Notes: generated by a model from the letters alone, not told the origin. 64,000 bases of DNA from M55B129 sp034189085 (GCA_034189085.1 JAXHVH010000001.1:1-64000), one strand, 5' to 3'. Counted from the first letter of the stretch, positions 1 through 9,170 are shown. Made by a program: numbers and translations.

Positions 1-212
1 CGTAGATGTCTTTGCTTGTAAGCGCCTTTTTTTTGTAACGGTCCATCCGGCCGCGCCCTTTGGTCTGGCCTAAAACAGATCGTTAGCGCCAGCTCCCTGC
101 GACTGAGCCGGGGAAACATACGCACCGTTTCAACTACTTCCAGCAGGTCCTGAAAGCTAAAATACCTGCCTCTTATCAAAATACTTTTCTCAATAGCTGC
201 TCTGTTTAACAC
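1..212 (-). pseudogene. N-terminus of a DUF4338 (DruA-like) protein, frameshifted and cut by the window edge
   Basis: A GTG at 212 follows a good ribosome binding site (AGGAGG, about 221-226) and opens a frame whose first 50 residues contain PRLSRRELALTIC. That resembles the winged-helix-like start of DUF4338 proteins, found in IS-associated proteins and in DruA of Druantia defence. The next expected stretch, a GW..GR....K pattern, is readable only after a one-base frame change near position 71, where GQTKGRGRMDRYKKKAL appears. The copy therefore looks frameshifted unless this is a sequencing error. The family call rests on remembered consensus only. Confidence 0.35.
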
Positions 213-564
213 AGTGTGGGCCTCCTTTCTATATTCACCCATACTATTGTCTCACATTCGTGTTGCGCTGTTCAGTTCCTTTTTGCGAAAAAGTTTTTTT
301 CTTTTGTCCCGTAAACCACGACAGCTAAGACTATTTATTTTGATGCGTCAGCTCTGGATTGTAAATTGACTATGATGCAGGTTGAAAAAAGTTACTATTT
401 ATATACCTGGAATATCTGCCAAATCACGAAAGATACCAGTGTTTTCAGAATGCCAGCTGCAGCGTAAATAAAATGAGCAAATATAAGTGGCTAAATACCC
501 CATCCGCCGGTGAATGGGGATATTTCACCGCAGCTGATTAAATCAGTAAAAATTTTTATGCAAT
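213..564. other. Intergenic region with two competing hairpins
   Basis: I see no gene in these 350 bases. They lie between the 5' end of the DUF4338-like fragment and the stop of the metallo-hydrolase gene. The notable structure is at 493-530: AAATACCCCAT (493-503) can pair with ATGGGGATATTT (514-525, one bulged base), or CGGTGAA (508-514) with TTCACCG (524-530). The two stems share bases and exclude each other. Neither is followed by a convincing T-run, so a terminator role for the minus-strand gene is only possible. Confidence 0.4.
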
Positions 565-1365
565 TTATTCGTAGTATCCCTCGTCCATCTTAACCAGCCT
601 GTTAAATTGATCCATATCATGGCCAAACCAAATATGGGCAGTGTGTTTCTCTGCAAGTTCCCTGACATAATTGACAGTCCTGATGAATCCACCCTCATCG
701 ATGTTAAACCCCGGAACATGGACAGGCGGACCGAAATTTTTCTGTGAATAAATCGCATCTGATACAAGGATTATATTACCTGTTATGGGTAACTTTACCA
801 TCAATCCAAGCATACCGTATGAATGCCCTGAACCAAAATTATAGATTGTAATTCCATCAAGCAAAGGTATATCTTCTTGATGGGACTCAATTAAATTCCA
901 TTTCAGGCCAACCTGCAGCCATTCTTCGAAATCTTTCTTAACATAAGGATAAACAAGATTACCTCCGGCATAATGAGTTGCTACATGGGCAAATTCAGCA
1001 GAATGCACAATGACCAGGGCATCAGTAAACAAATCCAGGTAACCCTCGTGGTCTACATGTAAATGCGAACAGACTACATATTTTATCTGGCTCGGTTTGA
1101 TACCAAGCCTGGCCAGCTGGTTGGGCAGCTTATCTTCTTCCGGAACAAGCCATGCCGGTTTGTCACCCGGCTTCTCTGGTTTAAAAAAACGTTCCAGCCT
1201 GCTGTGTCCCGTATCATACAAAACAAGACCTTCTGGATGGTCAATCAGATAACTCTGGATTGGTATACTCATAACATCATTATAATCCACAGGCTTACCC
1301 GTTCCATACATGAACTCTCTGGGCATATCGGTAATGATTCCGCTGCGCATGACATAAAGTTTCAA
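565..1365 (-). CDS. Metallo-beta-lactamase-fold hydrolase, lactonase-like
   Basis: A 266-residue single-domain protein of the metallo-beta-lactamase superfamily. The zinc motif HLHVDH is at residues 101-106. Further likely ligands are the His in GSGHSYG near 185, the Asp in SDAIY near 208 and the late FGHD near 250. The length and the DTGHS segment near 51 fit the branch that includes N-acyl-homoserine lactonases and other lactone or ester hydrolases. No signal peptide is visible, so it should be cytoplasmic. The start is a TTG at 1365 with GGAGG about 12 bases upstream. It is the last gene of the run beginning with the isomerase at 9149, 160 bases after an SDR gene. Opening a lactone made by the neighbouring redox enzymes is a reasonable guess; quorum quenching is less likely in this catabolic setting. 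Confidence 0.75.
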   Translation of the reverse strand: MKLYVMRSGIITDMPREFMYGTGKPVDYNDVMSIPIQSYLIDHPEGLVLYDTGHSRLERFFKPEKPGDKPAWLVPEEDKLPNQLARLGIKPSQIKYVVCSHLHVDHEGYLDLFTDALVIVHSAEFAHVATHYAGGNLVYPYVKKDFEEWLQVGLKWNLIESHQEDIPLLDGITIYNFGSGHSYGMLGLMVKLPITGNIILVSDAIYSQKNFGPPVHVPGFNIDEGGFIRTVNYVRELAEKHTAHIWFGHDMDQFNRLVKMDEGYYE

Positions 1366-1525
1366 ATCAGCTCATAGCCTCCCTCTATCAGTACTATCGG
1401 CCATTTTTAAGCAGATTAACACCCGGGACAAATATTCGAGCTGCATTAAAACACATAAATTTAACCCGAAATGTTATGATTGTCTTGACAGTAGCTCCTA
1501 AGCGTTATGTATAATTATAAAATCT

Positions 1526-2293
1526 TTATACTTCACTCCTGCCAACCATATAACCGCTGTCCACATAAAAAGCGGAACCAGTTATTTTTGATGCTTCATT
1601 AGAAACCAGGAAAAGGGCTGCTGAAGCAACGTCTTCAGGTAAAACAATACTTTTCAAAGGGGTAGCGGCTGCAATTTCTTCTTTGATTTTTTCATTATAC
1701 CCAGGTATTGTTTGAGCCATGAAAGGCGTGTCAGTTGCCCCGGGGCAAATACAGTTTACCCGTATTTTGTATATGGCCAATTCGATGGCCAGTGCCCTGG
1801 TGATGTTTAGAACAGCTCCTTTCGAAGCGGCGTAGCAAACACTGCGCGGGCCAGGCCTTTCACTCCATATAGAACCAACATTAAGAATCACACCACGCGT
1901 TTTTTTTAATTCCGACAGGGCATGCTTGGCAGTGTAAAAAATCCCTCTGACATTAACAGCCATGATATGATCCCACTCTTCGCCGGTGATCATTTCAAAG
2001 GGCTTCTCCTGCTGCGGGCAGCCCGCTACATTAAAAAGAATGTGCAGGCCACCATATTTTTCCACTACTGTGTCAACCATATTTATTACCTGCTCTTCAC
2101 TTGCTACATCTGTTCTAATCGCTGCAGCATCCATCCCATCATTCCTGATCATTGCTGCTGTCTCACGGGCACCAATGTCATTTAAATCTGTAACAATTAC
2201 TTTTGCGCCTTCCCTGGCAAACCTGATCGCACTTGCCCTGCCCATTCCAGAACCTGCCCCGGTAATCACTGCAATTTTGTTTTTCAGTTTCAC
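1526..2293 (-). CDS. SDR-family NAD(P)-dependent oxidoreductase
   Basis: A classical short-chain dehydrogenase of 255 residues. The nucleotide-binding TGAGSGMG is at residues 11-18, NVAG is near 88-91, a catalytic Ser precedes the YAASK motif (Tyr/Lys near 155-159), and PG....PF follows. An Asp after beta strand 2 (VTDLND) suggests NAD(H) preference. Such enzymes interconvert secondary alcohols and ketones. The start is GTG at 2293 with GGTGG upstream. It lies 82 bases after an OYE-family reductase and is close in sequence to the SDR at 4463-5230, so the two probably arose by duplication around the OYE gene. Substrate unknown; the alternation of ene-reductase and SDR suggests successive reduction or oxidation of an unsaturated ketone. 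Confidence 0.85.
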   Translation of the reverse strand: MKLKNKIAVITGAGSGMGRASAIRFAREGAKVIVTDLNDIGARETAAMIRNDGMDAAAIRTDVASEEQVINMVDTVVEKYGGLHILFNVAGCPQQEKPFEMITGEEWDHIMAVNVRGIFYTAKHALSELKKTRGVILNVGSIWSERPGPRSVCYAASKGAVLNITRALAIELAIYKIRVNCICPGATDTPFMAQTIPGYNEKIKEEIAAATPLKSIVLPEDVASAALFLVSNEASKITGSAFYVDSGYMVGRSEV

Positions 2294-2375
2294 TGATAAC
2301 CACCATCTATTCCGGCATTAGTATGTCCATTCTCTTCATTAGAAAAGACCGGACAGTTTTAATGCAAACTTGTTG

Positions 2376-4307
2376 TTATAGAATATCCAGGGCAGAATAA
2401 TATCCACCCTGCATTGCCTGCATAATCAGTTTTGGTTTGACACAATCGCCAATAGCATGAAATTCAGGCGCAGAATTGCGTAATTTTTCTACTATTTCCG
2501 ATTCCGGCTTCATCCCCGCCGCCACTACAATTGTATCCGCCTGGATGAAGCTCTCATCACCTGATTTATTAACAACTTTGATACCTTCACCTGTAATTCC
2601 AATACACTTTAAGCCCGTTTGGTAATTCAAACCAGGAGTTTTATCCATCGTCATCACCAGGGGAATGTTATGACGCCAGTTCTCAGGATCTCCAATTTGA
2701 TCGAGCATCTCCAAAATGGTCACTGTTCTGTTTAATTCAGCGAGGAACAACCCTGTCTCACATCCCACCAGGCCTCCGCCGATCACTGCAACTTTATAGC
2801 CCACCTTTGCCGCATTGTAATATGCTTCTTCCGCAGTGATAACATTATCTCTGTCAATACCTGGTATGATCGGCAGAATTGGCTCGGATCCGACTGCAAC
2901 AATAACCACATCCGGCGCAAAGTTTTCCACAAGTTCCGGTGTAGCCTCCGTATTAAACCTCACCTTGACCAGCTCCAGAGTCCTGTTGACAAGATAGTCT
3001 TTGAATGTTTTCATATCTTCTTTTAAGGGATCATAATCAGCAATCTTCAATTTCCCACCGAGCTGACCGGTTTTCTCCAGAAGAGTCACATCATGACCTC
3101 TTTCTACTGCAGTGATGGCTGCCTTCATTCCACCGGGTCCTCCACCAATAACCAGTACTTTTCGGCAGCCGTTGGGTTTCGGAGCAGTTTGCCATCTCAA
3201 TTCCCTGCCTGTTTGGGGATTGGCTGCACAGGCAATTATATCCTGGTATCCCACCCCGAGCAGGCATCTGTTACAACGAAGGCAGGGAATGATCTCCTTA
3301 CGACGGCCGCTGCGCGATTTCCTTGGTAAATCAGGGTCAGCCAGCAGGGCCCTGCCCATACCGATGATATCGGCCTTGCCTTCCGTCAGGATTTGTTCCG
3401 CATGTTCGGGACTGGAGATGCCCCCTACTGTGATTACAGGTATACTGACCTTTTCTTTTACCGCTGCGGCAAGAGGTACAAGACTGCCATGCTCAGTAAA
3501 TGAAGTATGGGGGAACATAAGGTGTACAACCTCTGGTGCTTCGTGGATGCCTGCGGATATATGTATAATATCAATCTTATCTTCAATCATTTTTACGAAC
3601 TCAATGACCTCATCTACTCGCATACCGCCTTCGACAAGCTCGTCACCGCTGATCCTGTATTCAATGATGAAATAAGGTCCGCATTTTTTACGGATGCGGT
3701 CTACAACAGCAATGGGGAAACGAGCCCTGTTTTCCAGACTTCCACCGTATTTATCTTTTCTCTGGTTGGTAAGTGAAGACAAAAACTGTGATAGCAACCA
3801 TCCATGACCACCGTGAATCTGGCACATTTCAAATCCCGCCCTCTGGACATTCGCAGCAGCATTAGCGTATTCCTCAGTTACAGTCTCGATCATGTCTTCA
3901 TCCATCGCTACCACTTCAACTCCATCATTTCTGACAAAACCCATGGCGCTCATGGGATTAGGCCGGTCAGGAGTGTGCATAACTGCATATTTACCAGGAT
4001 GATAAAGCTGAATAGAAGGCACAGCACCATGCACCTTTATTGCCAGGGCAGTTTCGGCCATATACCTTATGTCATGAGGATCATCAAGGGTTAAAGTATA
4101 GGCATTTGACTGCCTGACATATTTCCCGCTGATCGGAGTTTCACCCAGAGTAACGGCAGCCGCACCTCCCCTGGCTTTAGCTTCCATGTAAGCTATTTCA
4201 ATCTGGCCTTTAAAACGGGTTTGATTGGGAGTGGAAAATATACGGTTCCGGAAAGTAGTATTCTTAATCTTCAAAGGACTGAACAGATTGGGATATGGCA
4301 ATTGCAT
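2376..4307 (-). CDS. OYE-family NADH:flavin/Fe-S oxidoreductase (2,4-dienoyl-CoA reductase/BaiCD type)
   Basis: About 643 residues with the three-part build of trimethylamine dehydrogenase and 2,4-dienoyl-CoA reductase: an FMN TIM barrel (about 1-340), a [4Fe-4S] motif CLRCNRC followed 11 residues later by a fourth Cys, and an FAD/NAD(P) Rossmann half with GGGPGG (about 400) and GGGLVG (about 525). HGGHGW at 165-170 holds the two flavin-site histidines, but the following Tyr of canonical ene-reductases is Trp170. I chose the ATG at 4307 because AGGAGG precedes it; the frame is open 30 bases further upstream without better support. The closest copy in the window is 16895-18829. Likely role: NADH-dependent reduction, or the reverse, of a C=C bond next to a carbonyl or carboxylate. 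Confidence 0.85.
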   Translation of the reverse strand: MQLPYPNLFSPLKIKNTTFRNRIFSTPNQTRFKGQIEIAYMEAKARGGAAAVTLGETPISGKYVRQSNAYTLTLDDPHDIRYMAETALAIKVHGAVPSIQLYHPGKYAVMHTPDRPNPMSAMGFVRNDGVEVVAMDEDMIETVTEEYANAAANVQRAGFEMCQIHGGHGWLLSQFLSSLTNQRKDKYGGSLENRARFPIAVVDRIRKKCGPYFIIEYRISGDELVEGGMRVDEVIEFVKMIEDKIDIIHISAGIHEAPEVVHLMFPHTSFTEHGSLVPLAAAVKEKVSIPVITVGGISSPEHAEQILTEGKADIIGMGRALLADPDLPRKSRSGRRKEIIPCLRCNRCLLGVGYQDIIACAANPQTGRELRWQTAPKPNGCRKVLVIGGGPGGMKAAITAVERGHDVTLLEKTGQLGGKLKIADYDPLKEDMKTFKDYLVNRTLELVKVRFNTEATPELVENFAPDVVIVAVGSEPILPIIPGIDRDNVITAEEAYYNAAKVGYKVAVIGGGLVGCETGLFLAELNRTVTILEMLDQIGDPENWRHNIPLVMTMDKTPGLNYQTGLKCIGITGEGIKVVNKSGDESFIQADTIVVAAGMKPESEIVEKLRNSAPEFHAIGDCVKPKLIMQAMQGGYYSALDIL

Positions 4308-4462
4308 CTCAATTCCTCCTGAAAACATATTAAACACTTTGTATTTTTCCTGCTACACTCACAGGATTCTCTTCCTGAATCGTTTTTCACTGGCCACTGC
4401 TGAAAACTTATCTTAATCGGACAGACGGATAAGCAATAGCATATTTTGGAACCAGCGGAAAT

Positions 4463-5230
4463 TTATACTTCTCCTCTACCAATTCTAAGGCCGCTGTCGA
4501 CAAAAAGGGCTGAACCGGTAATTTTAGACGCTTCATCAGAAGCAAGAAATACAGCGGCGCTGGCAATATCTTCTGGTAAGACAAAAGATCCAAGCGGTGT
4601 CCCGGCACTGATGGTCTTTTTAATCTCCTCATTGAACCCCGGAATAAACTGGTTCATCATTGGCGTATCAGTTGGGCCCGGGTTAATGTTGCAGACACGG
4701 ATTTTATATTTCGCCAGCTCAATGGCTAAGGCTCTGGTCATGTTGATCACAGCCCCCTTGGAAGTTGCATAACAAACACTTCCCGGGCGCGGCAATTCGC
4801 CTCCTACTGAAGCCACGTTTAAAATTACTCCCTGTTCTTTCTTTAATTCTTCGAGAGCATGTTTGGCAGAATAAAAAATGCTTTTCACATTAACATTCAT
4901 AATTCGATCCCATTCTTCGTTGGAAATTGTCTCAAACGGTTTAGTCGCCTGGGGACACCCGGCAACGTTGAAAACGATACTTAACTTGCCGAAGTTGTCT
5001 ACAGCGGTTTTAACCATCTCTTTTACATTTTCTTCATTGGCCACATCAACTCGAATAAAAACTGCTTCATGACCGTTTTTTTTGATAGCATCAACCGTAT
5101 CCTGTCCGTTATCAACATTGAGATCGGCTACAACAACTTTAGCTCCTTCCTGCGCAAACCTTATCGCGCTGGCACGGCCCATTCCGGAACCTGCTCCAGT
5201 GATTACAGCTACTTTGTTAACAAGTCTCAT
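4463..5230 (-). CDS. SDR-family NAD(P)-dependent oxidoreductase
   Basis: 255 residues, a classical short-chain dehydrogenase. TGAGSGMG is at 11-18, NVAG near 88, and the active-site YATSK near 155-159. VADLN after the second strand favours NAD(H). It is the same length as, and very similar along its length to, the SDR at 1526-2293. The start ATG at 5230 follows GCAGGAGATAAAT. It sits 49 bases after the PEP-mutase-family lyase and 155 bases before the OYE gene, inside the operon that starts with the Mii-like isomerase. It probably acts on a hydroxy or keto intermediate of that pathway; the substrate is not readable from sequence. Confidence 0.85.
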   Translation of the reverse strand: MRLVNKVAVITGAGSGMGRASAIRFAQEGAKVVVADLNVDNGQDTVDAIKKNGHEAVFIRVDVANEENVKEMVKTAVDNFGKLSIVFNVAGCPQATKPFETISNEEWDRIMNVNVKSIFYSAKHALEELKKEQGVILNVASVGGELPRPGSVCYATSKGAVINMTRALAIELAKYKIRVCNINPGPTDTPMMNQFIPGFNEEIKKTISAGTPLGSFVLPEDIASAAVFLASDEASKITGSALFVDSGLRIGRGEV

Positions 5231-5279
5231 ATTTATCTCCTGCCTTTCACAAAATTGTATAATTCGTTATCAAAACAAG

Positions 5280-6152
5280 TCAGCTTCGATATTTTTCTTG
5301 CAACTCCAGCCACCGATCAATTCCCATCGTGCGGAAAAGATCCATTGCATTCCCGTCCGGCACAAGATCATGATCGGTACCCTTCTCTTTTAGTTTCGTT
5401 AAGATTCCCCTGAGCATTATCGAAGCTGTGTAAACACAAACGCTGGGAAAGATGATAATTTTATATCCAATTTCCTCCAGTTCTTTAACCGTCAGCGATG
5501 GAGTTTTACCACCGGCAACCTGGTTGCTCAGAAGAGGAATAGAATCGCCCAGTTCCTGGATCACCTTTTCAACTTCATCTACTGATTGAGGAGCTTCAAA
5601 AAATATCACATCCACACCTGTCTCGATATAACGCTTACAGCGTTCTATGGCTCTATCAAATCCTTCTATGGCCCGTGCATCGGTCCGGGCGATGATCAGC
5701 AGATCCTTGTCAGTCCTTTCATTGACTGCTGCTTTCAGCTTGGGAATGAATTCTTCCAACGGTGCTATCTGCTTGCCATCCAGATGACCGCAGCGCTTTG
5801 GCAGCACCTGATCTTCCAACTGAATGGCAGCCACACCGGCCCGTTCATATTCATGTACCGCTCGAATGACGTTAATCACATCACCATAACCGGTGTCGGC
5901 ATCAGCAATCAGAGGTATTGTGATAGCACCGGCAATATTTTTGGCATGGGTAACCATTTCAGGCATTGTCATTAATCCTATATCGGGTTGCCCAAGGATT
6001 GCCGCCGATGAACCTGCCCCGGTCTGGTATGCCACCTGGAAACCCGCTTCCTCTATCAGGCGAGCAGAAAGCCCGTCATATGCACCCGGAGCAACCACTG
6101 CTCCCGGTTTTTTCATAATCTTACGCAATATTACTCCAGGATTCTGACTCAT
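5280..6152 (-). CDS. dml: PEP mutase/isocitrate lyase family lyase, probable 2,3-dimethylmalate lyase
   Basis: 290 residues, one (beta/alpha)8 domain of the isocitrate lyase/PEP mutase superfamily. DADTGYG (84-90) and LEDQ (112-115) hold Mg ligands, and PKRCGH (118-123) has the catalytic Cys121 that marks C-C lyases (methylisocitrate and dimethylmalate lyases) rather than mutases or hydrolases. The known 2,3-dimethylmalate lyase of Eubacterium barkeri has about the same length; it splits 2,3-dimethylmalate to propionate and pyruvate. The gene follows a two-subunit aconitase-like hydratase and a Mii/PrpF isomerase, which is the chemistry order of that pathway. The main alternative is a methylisocitrate lyase (PrpB), but no methylcitrate synthase and no full-length AcnD are present. 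ATG at 6152 has GGAGG upstream. Confidence 0.7.
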   Translation of the reverse strand: MSQNPGVILRKIMKKPGAVVAPGAYDGLSARLIEEAGFQVAYQTGAGSSAAILGQPDIGLMTMPEMVTHAKNIAGAITIPLIADADTGYGDVINVIRAVHEYERAGVAAIQLEDQVLPKRCGHLDGKQIAPLEEFIPKLKAAVNERTDKDLLIIARTDARAIEGFDRAIERCKRYIETGVDVIFFEAPQSVDEVEKVIQELGDSIPLLSNQVAGGKTPSLTVKELEEIGYKIIIFPSVCVYTASIMLRGILTKLKEKGTDHDLVPDGNAMDLFRTMGIDRWLELQEKYRS

Positions 6153-6180
6153 TTTTTACCAACCTCCAGGTAAGCAAAAA

Positions 6181-6672
6181 CTATTCTATAAAACCTTTTT
6201 TCCGTAGTAATTCTTCTATCCCACCGGTAGCCAGAATATCAATCACTTCCGATGTTAACTGACTTCCTTTCAGGGTTTCTCCTGTGCGGCGATTTTTTAC
6301 TGTCCCCTTTCCCAGATCAATTTCGGCTTCATCTCCTTCATTAAAAATCTCGCTCACTCCCTCACATTGCAGAGCGGGAAGACCATAACTGATACAATTC
6401 CGATAGAAAAGACCATTAATACTGTCTGCCATCAGTCCTCCCAGCCCAAGACGCTTTAAAAGGGCTGCCCCTGGCCTGCTTGATCCTGTCCCGAAATTTC
6501 GACCGGCCACTATAATATCAGACCGTTGAACCTGATTAACCCAGCCCGGACGATTGCTGCTGAAAACAAGCTTTACCTGCTCTTCCACAGGCAGGCGAAA
6601 AGCAGTATTGGGGAAAATTAAATCAGTATTAATATCATCACCAAATATCCATACTCTACCTGCTATCTGCAC
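6181..6672 (-). CDS. dmdB: Aconitase-family small subunit, probable dimethylmaleate hydratase small subunit
   Basis: 163 residues, the swivel domain of LeuD/DmdB type. FGDDINTD near 10-17 and the substrate-binding loop GRNFGTGSSR near 57-66 are the family signatures. It pairs with the large subunit encoded 13 bases upstream to form a heterodimeric [4Fe-4S] hydro-lyase. Homologues act on isopropylmalate, homoaconitate, citramalate/mesaconate or 2,3-dimethylmalate. Placement between a Mii-like isomerase and a Dml-like lyase favours dimethylmaleate hydration, and no leucine genes are near. The start is GTG at 6672 behind AGGAGGGGG. Confidence 0.7.
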   Translation of the reverse strand: MQIAGRVWIFGDDINTDLIFPNTAFRLPVEEQVKLVFSSNRPGWVNQVQRSDIIVAGRNFGTGSSRPGAALLKRLGLGGLMADSINGLFYRNCISYGLPALQCEGVSEIFNEGDEAEIDLGKGTVKNRRTGETLKGSQLTSEVIDILATGGIEELLRKKGFIE

Positions 6673-6685
6673 TTTTCCCCCTCCT

Positions 6686-7945
6686 TTAATGTTCGATCTG
6701 ACGTGGATCAGTTATTTTTCCCATGATGGCGGAAGCGGCTGCTGTAGCAGGTGCAGAAAGTAGTATTTCACTTTCAGGACTGCCCATTCTACCTTTAAAG
6801 TTACGAGTCGTAGTGGAAAGACACCGCTCTCCAGCAGCGATTAAACCCATGTGGCCACCGTAGCATGCTCCACAGGTTGGATTTGTGATAACTGCCCCTG
6901 CTTCGGCAAGGGTTTCAAGGTACCCGGCACGTAAGGCTTCCAGGTATATAGCGGGTGAAGCAGGAGTCACGATCAACCGGACCCCGGGGTTAACTTTTTT
7001 CCCTTTCAGGATCCTGGCAGCAACAGCAAGATCTTCTACCCTGCCATTTGAACAAGATCCGATCAAGGCCTGATCAATTTTCAACCCTTCTACTTCTGTC
7101 ACCGGTTTGCAATTATTCGGTATAAAGTGAGGCAGGGCTACATAAGGAACTATCTCATTAAGATTCACTTTATAAACAGCCTCATACTCTGCGTCGGGAT
7201 CACTTTCTACCGGGTTAAAATCCTCCAGGGCTCTTCCTTCAAGGTATTCCAGGAGAATCCCGTCGCACGGGAAAAGAGCAAACTCAGCATTTATTTCGGC
7301 ACACATGGTGGTAATACTCTGCCGTGCGGCAATTGTTAAACCGGCGATCCCTGTACCGCTGAATTCAATGTTCTTCCCGGTAGCATCACCGTATTTACCG
7401 GCAAAATATAGAAAAACATCTTTGCCACATACCAGATCAGGCAACTTTCCTTCCAGTTCACATAGAACAGTGGGACCGACCTGATACCAGGTCTCCCCAA
7501 GGCAGAAGACATAAACCATATCGGCAGGCCCCATACCCCTGGCGGCACAATTCATTGCTCCGGCGGCAATAGTATGTGAATCCCCGCAGGCTATGAGTTT
7601 TCCGGGCAGGGCAAACCCCTTCTCGGCCAGAGCTTGATGAACTACTCCATGGTTCCCAACGTCGAAAAAGTATTTTATCCCATGTTGCTGTACAAATTCC
7701 CTGGCCTTTACTGCCCCTTTGGCATCGTTTACTGTGGGTGCCGGAACAGCATGATCTATGATTATTACACACCTGTTCGGATCAAAGATCTTCTTGATTT
7801 TGTAAAGCTCCGACTGGCCCCCTATTGAAAAAAACATATCATGGAGGACAGCCCAGTCCACCCTGCAGGTAACAATATCACCTGCTTTGACTACCGCTTT
7901 ACCGGAGTGTTCCGCCAGAATTTTTTCTGTCATAGTCATTCCCAT
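6686..7945 (-). CDS. dmdA: Aconitase-family large subunit, probable dimethylmaleate hydratase large subunit
   Basis: 419 residues, the size of the compact LeuC/DmdA class. The three cluster cysteines are visible: Cys298 in GSCSNGR and Cys358/Cys361 in PTCGAC. GDSHT at 121-125 is the usual active-site loop. Together with the small subunit it should add water across a C=C bond of a branched dicarboxylate, dimethylmaleate to 2,3-dimethylmalate if the pathway reading is right. Citramalate dehydratase (mesaconase) is the closest alternative. ATG at 7945 follows GAGGTAATCAAG; the gene lies 43 bases after the isomerase. Confidence 0.7.
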   Translation of the reverse strand: MGMTMTEKILAEHSGKAVVKAGDIVTCRVDWAVLHDMFFSIGGQSELYKIKKIFDPNRCVIIIDHAVPAPTVNDAKGAVKAREFVQQHGIKYFFDVGNHGVVHQALAEKGFALPGKLIACGDSHTIAAGAMNCAARGMGPADMVYVFCLGETWYQVGPTVLCELEGKLPDLVCGKDVFLYFAGKYGDATGKNIEFSGTGIAGLTIAARQSITTMCAEINAEFALFPCDGILLEYLEGRALEDFNPVESDPDAEYEAVYKVNLNEIVPYVALPHFIPNNCKPVTEVEGLKIDQALIGSCSNGRVEDLAVAARILKGKKVNPGVRLIVTPASPAIYLEALRAGYLETLAEAGAVITNPTCGACYGGHMGLIAAGERCLSTTTRNFKGRMGSPESEILLSAPATAAASAIMGKITDPRQIEH

Positions 7946-7988
7946 CTTGATTACCTCATTTCAAACTGGTATAAAAAAACAAACTTGT

Positions 7989-9149
7989 TTACTCCAGTAA
8001 TTTACGGGGGACAAAAACATAACCATCCATTATTCTCCTGGCAGTTCTGCTATACATAGCCCTGGTCAATTTAACCTGACCATCGGGGGGCTTCTCAACT
8101 TCCGCTTCCATTTCAATGATGCCACCGGGGTGACCTATGCGAACCAATTTTTGTCCTTTTTTCATCTTCGTAACGTCGTTTACTACCGAACCAGGAATTA
8201 CCGCTGCTACACCCGTAACAACAGTTATGCTGCCCGCATATGTCTGGTGGAGAGCACCCAGGAAAAGAAGGCGGGAAAGAAAATCCACATTATCTGCCGA
8301 TACTGTTGTTGATGTGAGGTGATTCAAATAATCCTGTGGAGGAGCAACTGCAGCTACAAAAGGATTGGGATCTTTTACCTCTGCTTCCCGCCAATTTTTG
8401 AATCCTAGCATATCGGCACCAATTGCCCTGATTTCCTCCAGGATCTCTATTACTGGCCGGTTCTTGTTAAACTCGGCTGGAGTTTCTGTCCCTTTTAACC
8501 CGACGTCAGAAGCTTTAACAAATATGCAGGGATTGGGGACATCAACAATTGAAACATCAATTTTCCCCAGACCAGGTACATCAATTTCATCTCTTATATT
8601 GCCTGTTGGCAGCAACCTGCCATTGACCGAACCATAGGTGTAAAGCATATCAATATTGATCCTGGAGCCGGTTCCCGGCACTCCATCAATGGCATAATCT
8701 CCCTCTACTCTTGGCTTCCCGTTTCGCACCTGAACCTCTGAGAGATAGATGTTCCCCGAATTGGTGTTGTGGATCCTGACAGTAGTCACCGGTTCAACTG
8801 CTTTAACCAGACCTTCTTCGATAGCATAAGGGGCCACCCCGGAAGAAATATTGCCGCATAACCCGGAATAATGTATTTTAGGGTTATTTATCTCAACCTG
8901 GCCAAAGGTAAAATTAACATCTGCATCCGGGCAGGAAGAAGGTCCGATAATGGCCAGCTTGCTTGTCAAGGTATCAGCTCCGCCAAGTCCATCTATCTGT
9001 CTGGGATCAGGGCTGCCGAAAATAGAAAGAATCACCTTGTCCCTCAGAGCGGGATCAGCGGGCAAATCATTTTCATGGAGAAAAATTCCCTTACTGGTGC
9101 CGGCTCTCATGATAACACAGTAGATTCTCTCAGATTCATAAAAACTCAT
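7989..9149 (-). CDS. mii: PrpF-family isomerase, probable 3-methylitaconate delta-isomerase
   Basis: 386 residues of the PrpF/AcnD-accessory family (diaminopimelate-epimerase fold). MRAGTSKG is at 14-21. Lys64 and Cys98 (LCGNISSG) fall two positions after the Lys62/Cys96 pair that I recall as catalytic in E. barkeri methylitaconate isomerase. The predicted reaction shifts the double bond of 3-methylitaconate to give dimethylmaleate for the hydratase encoded next. ATG at 9149 is chosen because AGGAG lies 9 bases upstream; a TTG two codons earlier is too close. An IS256-family element ends immediately upstream of the ribosome binding site, which must have changed how this operon is transcribed. 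An aconitate isomerase activity like that of PrpF is the alternative. Confidence 0.7.
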   Translation of the reverse strand: MSFYESERIYCVIMRAGTSKGIFLHENDLPADPALRDKVILSIFGSPDPRQIDGLGGADTLTSKLAIIGPSSCPDADVNFTFGQVEINNPKIHYSGLCGNISSGVAPYAIEEGLVKAVEPVTTVRIHNTNSGNIYLSEVQVRNGKPRVEGDYAIDGVPGTGSRINIDMLYTYGSVNGRLLPTGNIRDEIDVPGLGKIDVSIVDVPNPCIFVKASDVGLKGTETPAEFNKNRPVIEILEEIRAIGADMLGFKNWREAEVKDPNPFVAAVAPPQDYLNHLTSTTVSADNVDFLSRLLFLGALHQTYAGSITVVTGVAAVIPGSVVNDVTKMKKGQKLVRIGHPGGIIEMEAEVEKPPDGQVKLTRAMYSRTARRIMDGYVFVPRKLLE

Positions 9150-9170
9150 AACCAATCACTCCTAACGATC

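Noticed and set aside
5280..9149. 2-methylcitrate cycle made of PrpB, PrpF and aconitase
   Set aside because: No methylcitrate synthase and no full-length AcnD is present; the hydratase is the small two-subunit type and the order matches the Mii/Dmd/Dml route better. It stays the main alternative.
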